Assembly: GCA_013519935.1 (NCBI GenBank) | Contig: JACDUA010000033.1 | Location: forward strand, 1-46,702 | Reading direction: 5' to 3' | DNA: 46,702 nucleotides | Source of the DNA: Ectothiorhodospiraceae bacterium WFHF3C12 | Lineage (GTDB): Bacteria > Pseudomonadota > Gammaproteobacteria > Nitrococcales > Nitrococcaceae | Shown here: positions 25,607-34,101 of the stretch, one piece after another | Position numbering within the stretch: the stretch's first letter is position 1 | Layout: each line of letters opens with the position of its first letter | Notes under the pieces: generated by a model | The model's input: the letters and a program-made list of their open reading frames with translations, nothing else | The model's database searches: none | What the model was told of the DNA's origin: nothing | Program-made: the position numbers and the translations under genes

Positions 25607-26647
25607 TCAACCTGGTCGCCAACGCGAGGGCGCTACGCCGACGGTCCGCTTGAAGGCCCGGCTGAAGGCCGCCTCGGACTCGTAGCCGACGGCCCTCGCC
25701 ACTGCGTGCACTTTGCACGGGCCGTCCGCCAACTGCCGGGCGGCGAGCTGCATCCGCCAGCGGGTAAGGTAGGCCATGGGGGGCTCGCCCACCAGAACCG
25801 AGAAGCGCTCGGCCAGGACGGTTCGGGAGGTCCCTGCCTCACGGGCCAGCCGATCCAGCGTCCAGGCCGCCGCCGGAGACCCATGCAGCAGTCGCAGCGC
25901 GCAGCCCACCAGAGGGTCGCGCAGACTGGCGAGCCAACCCTTGGCGTCAGCGGGTGCCGTGGCCAGGTACCGCCGCAGCACCTCGACGAACATCATCTCC
26001 GCGAGGCGCAGAAGTACGCAGCGTCCGCCCCCCTGATCCGAGTGGGACTCCCGGACCGCGAAATCCACCAGGCCCCCTAGCGGGTCGTGCTCCGAGGCGG
26101 CTGACGCGGGGATCCGCACCAGCCGGGGCAGTGCCGCGAGCACGGGGTTGAAGGGCCGTCCGTCGCAGCCGAGAAAACCGCATACGAGGCTGTTGCTCCC
26201 GGGCCCCGGACCACCGTCGACCACCCGTGCCGGCAGCTCGCCGGCCGCCATCATTCGGAAGAACGCCAAAGCGGAGGGATCCTCCTTCCCCGGCGGCGGC
26301 ACGGGATCATTCGACATCACGTAGGGGTCGCCATGAGGCACCAGCAGAATATCGCCCGTGTCGAGCCGCATCGGCTCAGCACCGGCCACTGCCCCCCAGC
26401 AGGGGCCGCGGGTCACGATGTGGTAGGAAACGATTCGCCCGGCACCGGGCAGGATCAGCGGCCCGAAGCGCGCGCCCGAGGGCACCGCCGTGGTGAACGG
26501 CCACGACGGTTCCCAGAAAAAGAAGACGGCGGCGCGCAGGCGGACCGTCTCCAGCGCGTCGGACAGCGGATCCGCGGAAAACTGGTCAGTGATCGCGGCG
26601 GACGATCGGACAACAGGTACGAACTCAGAGTCATGGTTGGCACTCAT
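25607..26647 (-). CDS. AraC-family transcriptional regulator with N-terminal cupin
   Basis: 346 residues from the ATG at 26647 (AGGGG upstream). The N-terminal cupin-type sensing domain spans about 20-210 (SYHIVTRGPCWGAV, LDTGDILLVPHGDPYVMS). The C-terminal double HTH spans about 245-345 (WTLDRLAREAGTSRTVLAERFSVLVGEPPMAYLTRWRMQLAARQL and VARAVGYESEAAFSRAFKRTVGVAPSRWR). It is divergent from the methyltransferase gene with a 106-bp shared promoter region, so it probably controls that gene and itself. Confidence 0.92.
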   Translation of the reverse strand: MSANHDSEFVPVVRSSAAITDQFSADPLSDALETVRLRAAVFFFWEPSWPFTTAVPSGARFGPLILPGAGRIVSYHIVTRGPCWGAVAGAEPMRLDTGDILLVPHGDPYVMSNDPVPPPGKEDPSALAFFRMMAAGELPARVVDGGPGPGSNSLVCGFLGCDGRPFNPVLAALPRLVRIPASAASEHDPLGGLVDFAVRESHSDQGGGRCVLLRLAEMMFVEVLRRYLATAPADAKGWLASLRDPLVGCALRLLHGSPAAAWTLDRLAREAGTSRTVLAERFSVLVGEPPMAYLTRWRMQLAARQLADGPCKVHAVARAVGYESEAAFSRAFKRTVGVAPSRWRPG

Positions 26648-26753
26648 GCACGCCCCTAAGCTACCAGGACGAGAGGGGAACCGCCGTTTCCGCGCGGCAA
26701 TGGTACGCCGAGGATTATAGGACGATCTGCAAAACACCACAGGAGGGAAGGAC

Positions 26754-27554
26754 ATGGCCACCCAGAGTATTGCACCGCAATCCATGACACCCGCCGAGAT
26801 TTACGAGAGCCGCTTCGTGCCTGCGTTGTTTGGGCAGTGGGCGGAGGTCCTTGCCGAAACGGCCGGGATCAAGCCTGGCGACGAAGTGTTGGATGTGGCC
26901 TGCGGCACCGGTGTTGCCGCCCGTGCGGCGTCAAAGCGTGCCGCCGATGGCCGGGTCTGCGGGGCAGACCCCAACCCGGACATGCTGGCGGTCGCACGAG
27001 CGAACGCACCGGATATCGTCTGGCATGAGACGTCCGCCGAGGCGCTGCCGTTCCCGGACGCCAGCTTTGATGTCGTGGTCAGCCAGTTCGGCCTGATGTT
27101 CTTTGACGACCAGATCGCGGGTCTGCGGCAGATGCTTCGAGTACTGCGGCCCGGCGGCCGGATGGTGGTGGCGGTCTGCGGCGCCCTGGACCACTCCCCC
27201 GGTTATGCCGTTCTGGTTGAAATGCTTCACAGGCTATTCGGGCACGCCGTTGCCGAAGCCTTCAGGGCCCCTTTCTCCCTCGGGGACACCGACCAACTCA
27301 GACAACTGTGCCGCGATGCGGGCCTACCGGCATGGGATGTGGAACGCCAGTGGGGCCGTGTCCGCTTCGGCTCGATCAATGACCTGGTCTCGACGGAGCG
27401 TGCCTGCGCCTGGACTCTGGGTGGTCTGCTGAACGAGGAGCAGTTCAACCGTCTGGACCGGGAAGCGGCCCTGTCCCTGAAGCCATTCCTGAGTTCCGAC
27501 GGTCGAGTCGACTTCGACATGCCGGCACTCATTGTGACCGCGGTAAAGGGCTAG
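26754..27554 (+). CDS. class I SAM-dependent methyltransferase
   Basis: 266 residues; AGGAGGGAAGGAC precedes the ATG. Motif I is VLDVACGTGVAAR (about 45-57), the acidic end of strand 2 is GADPNPDML, motif II/post I is SAEALPFPDASFDVVVSQFGLMFF and motif III is VLRPGGRMVVAV. It resembles UbiE/COQ5-like and sterol-type small-molecule methyltransferases. Divergent from an AraC regulator. Substrate unknown. Confidence 0.9.
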   Translation: MATQSIAPQSMTPAEIYESRFVPALFGQWAEVLAETAGIKPGDEVLDVACGTGVAARAASKRAADGRVCGADPNPDMLAVARANAPDIVWHETSAEALPFPDASFDVVVSQFGLMFFDDQIAGLRQMLRVLRPGGRMVVAVCGALDHSPGYAVLVEMLHRLFGHAVAEAFRAPFSLGDTDQLRQLCRDAGLPAWDVERQWGRVRFGSINDLVSTERACAWTLGGLLNEEQFNRLDREAALSLKPFLSSDGRVDFDMPALIVTAVKG

Positions 27555-27791
27555 GGCAGGCGCCATCCCCGGTACCAAGGGATTCGTGTCTTGTCTGGCC
27601 GCGTCAGGGGAAGGGATAAAGGTACGGGTACTCCGGCGGGGGCTATGTGGAGGCCGAGTGTGTGGTTGAGTGGGATGTTGTGTTGCCGGGACCGCCGGTG
27701 CAATCCGAATTCCAGCACGGCAGTGACCCGCGTCACCGCGGGCCGCGCCGCAATCTCCGGCCGGATATTGCACCCCGCTTGGGATGGACAT

Positions 27792-27822
27792 AAAAAAAAC
27801 CGCCACCCCGAAGGGTGGCGGT
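27792..27822 (-). terminator. rho-independent terminator of the phasin gene
   Basis: On the minus strand ACCGCCACCC, a short loop and GGGTGGCGGT form a 10-bp stem followed by eight T residues. It begins 25 nt after the phasin stop. The rest of 27555-27791 holds no recognised gene. Confidence 0.93.
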
Positions 27823-27847
27823 CGCTGTTCGGACGTTGCCGAAGGCT

Positions 27848-28243
27848 TTACTTGGCCTGGGCGGCCTTGGCGGTGCTCTTGGCGCTTTCCTGGGTAGCCT
27901 TGGAGACGTTCGCGACGTTCTCCTCGGCGGCCTTCTGTGTCTTCTGCGCGAAGGCCTGGTTCAGGGACACCACCTTCTCGGCGTCGCCCTTCATGCGCTC
28001 GCCCAGCTCCTGGACGACCTTCTGCTGGTTGGCGATGTAGGCGTTGAGATCGGAGGGATCCTTGACGTCCAGGGCGGCGCGAGCCTGCTTTACGCTGGCA
28101 TCGGCGTAGGCCTTGGCCGCGCCGAACTGCAGGTTCACCAGCTGCTCGAAGTGGTCCACCACCGAATCGACAAAGTTGCGTGCGGGGGCGGCAAAGGTGC
28201 TGTCGAACTGCTTCTGAATCTGGGAGACGGTTTCGTTGCTCAT
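27848..28243 (-). CDS. phaP: phasin-family protein
   Basis: 131 residues, low complexity and helical, rich in Ala, Lys and Gln, with the phasin_2 pattern: FDSTFAAPARNFVDSVVDHFEQLVNLQFGAAKAYADASVKQARAALDVKDPSDLNAYIANQQKVVQELGERM. The Ala/Lys tail AKSTAKAAQAK is typical. Phasins coat polyhydroxyalkanoate granules. The gene is a single unit with its own promoter and a strong terminator, as expected for an abundant protein. No PHA synthase is in the window. Confidence 0.92.
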   Translation of the reverse strand: MSNETVSQIQKQFDSTFAAPARNFVDSVVDHFEQLVNLQFGAAKAYADASVKQARAALDVKDPSDLNAYIANQQKVVQELGERMKGDAEKVVSLNQAFAQKTQKAAEENVANVSKATQESAKSTAKAAQAK

Positions 28244-28299
28244 CTGACTAACCTCTAGGTTCTGGATTCCGCAGAGGCCTTTTGCCTCTGATAACCAAT

Positions 28300-28328
28300 A
28301 CGATAGCAGGGACTATGGTGCAGTGCAA
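28300..28328 (-). promoter_or_regulatory. phasin promoter with TGCA dyad
   Basis: Minus strand TTGCAC (28328-28323), exactly 17 bp and TATCGT (28305-28300). The dyad TGCA-G-TGCA (28319-28327) overlaps the -35 box. TGC-rich dyads are the type of site bound by PhaR repressors of phasin genes. A CAGAGGC / GCCTCTG stem follows in the leader. Confidence 0.6.
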
Positions 28329-29117
28329 CATTAATCGTTCCCGCCTCCCCCGGCGCCGGTTCCCCCTGTGTCCCCGACTTGGCTCCCGCGGTTTCGGTCG
28401 CGGTCGGGAAGGATTCTGTTGCCTGGACAAGCGGCGCGCCTACAGGACGGGCGGCCGCCGCTCCCGGCATGTCAGTGGCTGCAGGTCGTAGCGCCTGGCC
28501 GTCGGTCTTGGCTCTCCACTATCTCCCAGAGCACCAGTGCGACCGCGCACAGGCCCGCAACGAGCCTCGCCACGCAAAGCCGTTGGCGCGGGATGAATCG
28601 AGCGAGCGCGTGGTGGTCTGCAGCCCCTTCAGCGCCCGGATACGACCTTCGTGGTCTGCCGAAGTGGATTCCAGCGAGTTGATGCAAGGATGGTTGTTAC
28701 CGGCTTTGGTCTCCGCGGCGTCGTGGGTATCGTCTCTACCCTGCCGGACCAGTCGCTTGAGTTTCCCTGTCTGGTTGCCATACTTCTTGACAGCGCCGAT
28801 TGAATATGGCTAGGCCGCCCGGGCCGTTGTCCGGGAAGGAAGGTGGCACCCATGCGTGTTCGGCTGCGGTTCAACAATCGCAGGACCAGACCCGCCGAGA
28901 CCGGACGGGACGGGGCCGCTCGGTGCGCATCGTGGGACTGCCGGCATGCATTGGCCGCTTTCGGGCCGGTGGCCGTCCTCGCGCCAATAGCTGCGGTTCC
29001 CCGATTCAGGCACATCCGTTTTCGGCAGCCGATGTCTGCGCGGCGTCGCAATAGCCTGCCGATCCTCCCGATTCTCCCGATCAATCAAGAAGACATGGCT
29101 GAGGCCGGGAGTGCGTT
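28329..29117. other. roughly 790-bp gap upstream of the oxidase operon
   Basis: No gene that I can support. One minus-strand frame stays open for about 95 codons (about 28514-28805) without an ATG, and its translation is not recognised. Near the end, three 9-bp units CGATCCTCC, CGATTCTCC and CGATCAATC stand in tandem at 29060-29086, just before the coxB ribosome binding site. The oxidase promoter must lie here. Confidence 0.4.
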
Positions 29118-30521
29118 ATGGCCATCGTGGTCGTACTGCTAGCGCTGCTTATTGGGTCGATACTGTTCTATTTTCTCAGTCCGTGGCACCTCACGCCGCT
29201 GGCGTCCAACTGGGGCAGCATCGACGGGACGATCCAGATCACCTGGATAGTGACCGGGCTGGTATTCGCTGCCGTCAATCTGTTCCTTGTGTACGCGATT
29301 ATCCGTTACCGGTACCGCCGCGACCGGCGCGCGAGCTATCAGCCGGAAGACAAGAAATTGGAGTACTGGCTGACGGGGCTGACAGCGGTGGGTATCTCCG
29401 CGCTGCTTGCACCCGGGCTGTTCGTCTGGGGCCGGTTCGTGAACGTGCCAGCGGATGCGCACATCGTCGAGGCCGTGGGGCAACAGTGGAACTGGCGGTT
29501 CCGGTTCCCCGGCGAGGATGGCGCGTTCGGCCGTGTCAGCACGGCGCTGGTCAGCGCCGACAACCCCTTCGGCATGGACCCGGACGATCCGCTGGGCCGG
29601 GACGACGTGCTGGTCGACGCCCCCAAGGTCGTTCTGCCGGTGGACCAGCCGGTGCGCGTCATGCTGCGCTCGCAGGACGTCATTCACAATTTCCAGGTGG
29701 CCCAGTTCCGGGCAAAGATGGACCTGGTGCCGGGGCAGGTCTCCTATTTCTGGTTCACCCCCACGCGGAAAGGGGATTTCGAGATCCTCTGCGCGGAGTT
29801 GTGCGGCGTCGGCCACTTCGCCATGCGCGGCAAGGTCGAGGTGGCCGAGCCCGACCGGTTTGAAGACTGGCTGTCTGAGAAGCCCACCTACCGGGATGTT
29901 CGGTCGCGCGATGGCGGTGATCCGGCCGCCGGGGAAGCACGCTACGCGCCGTGTGCGGGCTGCCACGGGCCGAAGGGGCAGGGCATGCGGGAAACAGGTG
30001 CGCCGAAGCTCGCCGGCCAGTCGCCCTGGTACCTGATCCGTCAGCTCCAGCACTTCAAATCGGGCCTGCGCGGGACCCACGAAGCGGACACAAGGGGTCA
30101 GCAGATGCGGCCCTTCGCCAGAACACTGCCGGACTACGAGGCCATGGCGGACGTGGTCGCGTACATAGGCACCTTCCCGGATAAAGCGCCGGCCCGGACG
30201 CTGTCCGGCGACAGTGACCGGGGCGAGCGTCTCTACGATACCTGCGCGGCCTGTCACGGCGCGCAGGGGCAGGGTGATCACCAGAGCAACGCGCCGCGCC
30301 TGGCGGGCCTCAGCGACTGGTACCTGAAGCGTCAGCTGGAGAAGTTCCAGGCGGGCATTCGCGGCGGACATCCCGACGACATGTACGGGTGGCAGATGGT
30401 CGAGATGGCGAAGGTCCTCGTCGACGAGTCCGGGATCCGCGACGTGGTCTCCCATATCACTACCCTGCCGCGGAAGCAGACCACGGTAGCGGATGCGTCC
30501 GATGCCGGGAGGAGCGAGTGA
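29118..30521 (+). CDS. coxB: cytochrome c oxidase subunit II fused to two cytochrome c domains
   Basis: 467 residues. The N-terminus has hydrophobic segments at about 2-22, 40-62 and 86-104. The CuA domain follows: H190 in SQDVIHN, then C225, E227, C229, H233 and M236 in CAELCGVGHFAM, the complete ligand set. Two C-terminal heme c domains come next, with CAGCH (279-283) and CAACH (376-380) and likely axial Met in QQM330 and in WQMVEM (427/430). The two domains share PxLAGxSxWYLxRQLxxF and arose by duplication; they resemble cytochrome c4/c553. This makes a caa3-like oxidase that carries its own diheme electron entry. First gene of the operon; GGGAG precedes the ATG. Confidence 0.96.
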   Translation: MAIVVVLLALLIGSILFYFLSPWHLTPLASNWGSIDGTIQITWIVTGLVFAAVNLFLVYAIIRYRYRRDRRASYQPEDKKLEYWLTGLTAVGISALLAPGLFVWGRFVNVPADAHIVEAVGQQWNWRFRFPGEDGAFGRVSTALVSADNPFGMDPDDPLGRDDVLVDAPKVVLPVDQPVRVMLRSQDVIHNFQVAQFRAKMDLVPGQVSYFWFTPTRKGDFEILCAELCGVGHFAMRGKVEVAEPDRFEDWLSEKPTYRDVRSRDGGDPAAGEARYAPCAGCHGPKGQGMRETGAPKLAGQSPWYLIRQLQHFKSGLRGTHEADTRGQQMRPFARTLPDYEAMADVVAYIGTFPDKAPARTLSGDSDRGERLYDTCAACHGAQGQGDHQSNAPRLAGLSDWYLKRQLEKFQAGIRGGHPDDMYGWQMVEMAKVLVDESGIRDVVSHITTLPRKQTTVADASDAGRSE

Positions 30522-32302
30522 TGGCGAATAGCGGCTACGATGCGGTATCCCACGCGCCGCCGGCGGAAGTCGGGGAGATGGAGCTCGTCCATCCCAAGAC
30601 CTTCGTCGGCAAATACATCTGGAGCCAGGACGCCAAGGTCATCGCCGTCCAGTACGGCATCACGGCCACCGCCATCGGGCTGGTGGCGCTGGTCCTCTCA
30701 CTGCTGATGCGGTTGCAGCTGGGCTTTCCGAACACGTTCTCCATCATCGATCCCGCGAGCTATCTCCAGTACGTGAGCATGCACGGCATGATCATGGTGG
30801 TGTACCTGCTCACGGCCCTGCTGCTGGGCGCGTTCGGGAATTACCTGATACCGCTCATGTGCGGCGCGCGGGACATGGTCTTCCCGTACGTGAACATGCT
30901 CAGCTACTGGGTTTACCTGCTGGCGGTGCTGGTTCTGGCCAGCGGCTTCTTCGTGCCGGGCGGGCCCACGGGCGCGGGCTGGACGCTGTATCCGCCCCAG
31001 GCGGTAAGCCCGGGCACGCCAGGCATCAACTGGGGCATCATCACCATGCTGGTGTCGCTGGTGATCTTCATCATCGGCTTCACCATGGGCGGGCTGAATT
31101 ACGTGGTCACCGTGTTGCAGGCGCGAACCCGCGGGATGACGCTGATGCGCCTGCCGCTGACCGTCTGGGGTATCTTCATGGCCACGGTGCTGGCGCTGCT
31201 GGCATTTCCGGCGCTGCTCGTCGCCTGCCTGATGATGCTGATGGACCGGCTGCTGGGCACGAGCTTTTTCATGCCGGCGATGGCGGCGGCGCAGGGCCAT
31301 GATGGGGGCAGTCCGCTGCTGTTCCAGCACCTGTTCTGGTTCTTCGGCCATCCCGAGGTCTACATCGTGGCGCTGCCGGCCTTCGGCATCGTCTCGGACC
31401 TGGTGGCTACCCACGCCCGGCGGCATATCTTCGGTTACCGGATGATGGTGTGGGCGATTATCGCCATCGGCGGCCTGAGCTTCGTGGTCTGGGCCCACCA
31501 CATGTACGTCAGCGGCATGAATCCCTCGTTCGGTTTCCTGTTCGCCACGACCACGCTGATCATTGCGGTGCCGACCGCGCTGAAGGTCTACAACTGGGTG
31601 CTCACGCTCTGGCGGGGCAACATCCGGCTCAACGTACCCATGCTGTTTGCCATCGGCTTCCTTTTCACTTTCGTCAACGGCGGGCTGAGCGGGCTGTTCC
31701 TCGGCAACGTGACCGTGGACGTGCCGCTATCCGACACCTACTTCGTGGTGGGCCACTTCCACATGGTGATGGCCGTGGCGCCGATCCTGGTCATCTTCGG
31801 CGCCATCTACCACTGGTACCCGAAGATAACCGGCCGAATGCTGGACAACCGCCTGGGCCATTTCCATTTCTGGGTCACCTTCATCGGCACCTACGCCATC
31901 TATTACCCGATGCACTACCTCGGGCTGGAGGGCGTGCCGCGGCGCTACTACGCCTACGGCGACACCGCCTTTATCTCGGACTCCGTGCAGGCGGCCAATG
32001 TCGGCATCACCATAGCCGCCTTCGTGGTGGCCGCCGCCCAGGCCGCTTTCATCTTCAACCTCGCCTGGAGCTATTTCCATGGCCGGGAGGCCGGCCCGAA
32101 CCCGTGGGAGGCAACCACCCTGGAGTGGCAGACGCCGCACACGCCGCCGCGGCATGGGAACTGGGGCGACGAGCTGCCGGTGGTCTACCGCTGGCCCTAT
32201 GACTACGGCGTGCCGGGTGCCGAGGCGGATTTCATTCCGCAGAACGTGCCGCCGGCACCCGCGGAGTCGTCGGCTGGCGGCACTGGCGGAGGACGCACAT
32301 GA
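30521..32302 (+). CDS. coxA: cytochrome c oxidase subunit I
   Basis: 593 residues; the ATG overlaps the coxB stop by one base. It is a 12-TM heme-copper oxidase core. H88 (SMHGM) and H414 bind the low-spin heme. H277, H326 and H327 bind CuB, with Y281 available for the His-Tyr crosslink in GHPEVY. H412 (GHFHMVM) binds the high-spin heme. E279 after HP, D118 in CGARDMVFP and K355 in ALKVYNW point to an A-type enzyme with D and K proton routes. The C-terminal tail is hydrophilic and proline-rich. Pumping cytochrome c oxidase is expected. Confidence 0.97.
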   Translation: MANSGYDAVSHAPPAEVGEMELVHPKTFVGKYIWSQDAKVIAVQYGITATAIGLVALVLSLLMRLQLGFPNTFSIIDPASYLQYVSMHGMIMVVYLLTALLLGAFGNYLIPLMCGARDMVFPYVNMLSYWVYLLAVLVLASGFFVPGGPTGAGWTLYPPQAVSPGTPGINWGIITMLVSLVIFIIGFTMGGLNYVVTVLQARTRGMTLMRLPLTVWGIFMATVLALLAFPALLVACLMMLMDRLLGTSFFMPAMAAAQGHDGGSPLLFQHLFWFFGHPEVYIVALPAFGIVSDLVATHARRHIFGYRMMVWAIIAIGGLSFVVWAHHMYVSGMNPSFGFLFATTTLIIAVPTALKVYNWVLTLWRGNIRLNVPMLFAIGFLFTFVNGGLSGLFLGNVTVDVPLSDTYFVVGHFHMVMAVAPILVIFGAIYHWYPKITGRMLDNRLGHFHFWVTFIGTYAIYYPMHYLGLEGVPRRYYAYGDTAFISDSVQAANVGITIAAFVVAAAQAAFIFNLAWSYFHGREAGPNPWEATTLEWQTPHTPPRHGNWGDELPVVYRWPYDYGVPGAEADFIPQNVPPAPAESSAGGTGGGRT

Positions 32303-32967
32303 CGGTCACGCTGGTATTCCTCGCCGTTCTGATGGCGGCTTTCGCCGGCTGGCTGATCAGCCAGTCCGTCAACGTCAAGCCGTGGGTCGCGGCCTCACCC
32401 GAAGCCGTCCGCGCCCATCACTGGCCCGCCGGCCTGACCGCGCCGCGCATCGCCCTGGTGGTATTCCTGGCGGTGGTGACCTCCCTGTTCGCGCTCGGCG
32501 TGAGTGCCTACCTCAGCCGCATGGAGTACGGGGTGGACTGGGAACCGGTGCCGGAGCCCGGCCTGCTCTGGCTCAACACCGGCGTGCTGGTGTTGGCGAG
32601 CGTTGCCCTCCAGACCGCCTGGAAGGCGGCGCGGCAGGGCAACGGCGTGCGCCTGATGCGCTGGCTGGCGGCGGGGGGGCTGCTAACCGTCGCGTTCATT
32701 GCCGGGCAGCTTATCGTCTGGCGCGGGCTGGCGGATGCGGGCTATTACGTCGCCTCGAATCCGGCCAATGCCTTCTTCTACCTGCTGACGGGGCTTCACG
32801 CGCTGCACCTGCTCGGCGGGTTGATCGCCTGGACGCGTCCGCTGGTGCGGCTGTCGCGGGGCGGCGCGCCAGGGGAGGTACTGGGAGCGGTGGAGCTGTG
32901 CGCCGTGTACTGGCATTACCTGCTTGCCATCTGGGCGGCGCTGTTCGCCATTCTGCTGTATAGCTAG
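32299..32967 (+). CDS. cytochrome c oxidase subunit III-like protein (first copy)
   Basis: 222 residues; ATGA overlap with the coxA stop, so translation is coupled. Hydrophobic segments near 2-22, 47-70, 88-105, 123-142, 153-180 and 197-220. The second half, YYVASNPANAFFYLLTGLHALHLLGGLIAWTRPLV and VELCAVYWHYLLAIWAALFAILLYS, is clearly the subunit III pattern with the final His-containing helix. The first half is diverged and lacks the usual N-terminal WPxxxSE/SD helix. It differs from the following coxC, so the operon has two subunit III-type genes. Confidence 0.85.
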   Translation: MTVTLVFLAVLMAAFAGWLISQSVNVKPWVAASPEAVRAHHWPAGLTAPRIALVVFLAVVTSLFALGVSAYLSRMEYGVDWEPVPEPGLLWLNTGVLVLASVALQTAWKAARQGNGVRLMRWLAAGGLLTVAFIAGQLIVWRGLADAGYYVASNPANAFFYLLTGLHALHLLGGLIAWTRPLVRLSRGGAPGEVLGAVELCAVYWHYLLAIWAALFAILLYS

Positions 32968-32981
32968 CGGGAGGATGAGCC

Positions 32982-33692
32982 GTGGCCAATAACGTTTCCG
33001 CCGAAGACGCCCTGGGGCCCGGCCTTCGCGGCCTGGTCGACGACTGGTCGTCCGATCAGCGGGCGTTCAAGGACGTGCCCTGGAGCAAGGCGATGATGTG
33101 GATCTTCCTGCTCAGCGACACGTTCATCTTCGCCTGTTTCCTGATCGGGTACATGACGGTGCGCATGGGCACCACCGAACCGTGGCCGGACACCAGCTCG
33201 GTGTTCGCGCTGCACGTGGGTCAGGCGAACATTCCGTTGCTGCTCATCGCCATCATGACGTTCATCCTCATCAGCAGCAGCGGCACCATGGCACTGGCGG
33301 TGAAGTACGGCTACGAGCGTCACCGGCAGGCCACGGCCACGTTGCTGATCGTGACAGCGGTACTCGGCGCCACCTTCGTCGGCATGCAGGCGTTCGAGTG
33401 GACCAAGCTCATCCAGGAGGGCGTACGCCCCTGGGGCAATCCCTGGGGGGCGCCCCAGTTCGGTGCGTCCTTCTTTCTGATCACCGGCTTTCACGGCACG
33501 CACGTGAGCTTCGGCGTGCTGTTCCTGATCATCATGGCCGTGAAGGTCCTGCGCGGCAGCCTGGACGATCAGCGCCCCGGTTTCCTGACCGGCAGGCGCG
33601 GGCGCTATGAAATGGTGGAGACCATGGGGCTGTATTGGCACTTCGTCGATCTGGTCTGGGTCTTCATTTTCGCGTTCTTCTACCTGTGGTAG
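32982..33692 (+). CDS. coxC: cytochrome c oxidase subunit III (second copy)
   Basis: 236 residues from a GTG with GGGAGGATG upstream. Five to six hydrophobic segments. Family motifs: AMMWIFLLSDTFIFACFLIGYM, FILISSSGTMALAVK, FGASFFLITGFHGTHVSFGVLFLIIM and VETMGLYWHFVDLVWVFIFAFFYLW. The last two contain the histidine and glutamate positions conserved in subunit III. It stabilises the subunit I active site. It lies 14 nt after the first subunit III-like gene. Confidence 0.94.
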   Translation: MANNVSAEDALGPGLRGLVDDWSSDQRAFKDVPWSKAMMWIFLLSDTFIFACFLIGYMTVRMGTTEPWPDTSSVFALHVGQANIPLLLIAIMTFILISSSGTMALAVKYGYERHRQATATLLIVTAVLGATFVGMQAFEWTKLIQEGVRPWGNPWGAPQFGASFFLITGFHGTHVSFGVLFLIIMAVKVLRGSLDDQRPGFLTGRRGRYEMVETMGLYWHFVDLVWVFIFAFFYLW

Positions 33693-33705
33693 GCGGGAAT
33701 GAGCG

Positions 33706-34026
33706 ATGGAACATGCCGAGCAACAACAGCAGCATCCGATAGGCACTTACCTCTGGGTCTGGGGCCTGTTATTCGTCCTTAGCGTGTTGTCCTACATGGT
33801 GGACTACTCCGGGCTGGAGGGTTTCATCAAATGGTTCTTCATTGTCCTGTTCATGTGGCTGAAGGCGGGCCTGATCGTCGCGTTCTTCATGCACATGGCC
33901 TGGGAGCGACTGGCGATCATATCCGCGGTGCTGGTGCCTCCGGCGGTGCTCGCCGTGCTGGTCGGCCTGATGGCGGTGGAGGCCAACCACACCCTGCTGA
34001 CGCGGCTCACCTTCTTTATTGAATAG
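33706..34026 (+). CDS. cytochrome c oxidase subunit IV-like (prokaryotic COX4/CtaF)
   Basis: 106 residues with three hydrophobic helices (about 14-32, 38-62 and 70-90). The stretch FIKWFFIVLFMWLKAGLIVAFFMHMAWER is the COX4_pro signature with its conserved K and H. Last gene of the operon, 13 nt after coxC. A Gln run (QQQQ) near the N-terminus is unremarkable. Confidence 0.88.
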   Translation: MEHAEQQQQHPIGTYLWVWGLLFVLSVLSYMVDYSGLEGFIKWFFIVLFMWLKAGLIVAFFMHMAWERLAIISAVLVPPAVLAVLVGLMAVEANHTLLTRLTFFIE

Positions 34027-34036
34027 CCGTCTGGCC

Positions 34037-34067
34037 GGGGAGCCGCCCGTGCCCGGGGCGGCTCCCC
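34037..34067. terminator. bidirectional hairpin after the oxidase operon
   Basis: GGGGAGCCGCCC and GGGCGGCTCCCC form a 12-bp stem 11 nt beyond the subunit IV stop, between convergent genes. Only a weak T-run follows. Confidence 0.75.
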
Positions 34068-34101
34068 GCTTTGGTCGTGCGCCCGGGGGACGGCGCCCGG
34101 A

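Noticed and set aside
28629-29084. Minus-strand 151-codon open frame before the oxidase operon
   Set aside because: Its start lies in the 9-bp tandem repeat (IGRIGRIGR), composition is Arg/Thr/Pro-rich and no motif is seen; not supported as a gene.
29060-29086. Short tandem repeat considered as an iteron or CRISPR-like array
   Set aside because: Only three imperfect 9-bp units without spacers; no other origin or CRISPR signs.
29139-30455. Minus-strand 438-codon open frame over coxB
   Set aside because: Antisense of coxB, whose CuA and heme motifs leave no doubt about the coding strand.
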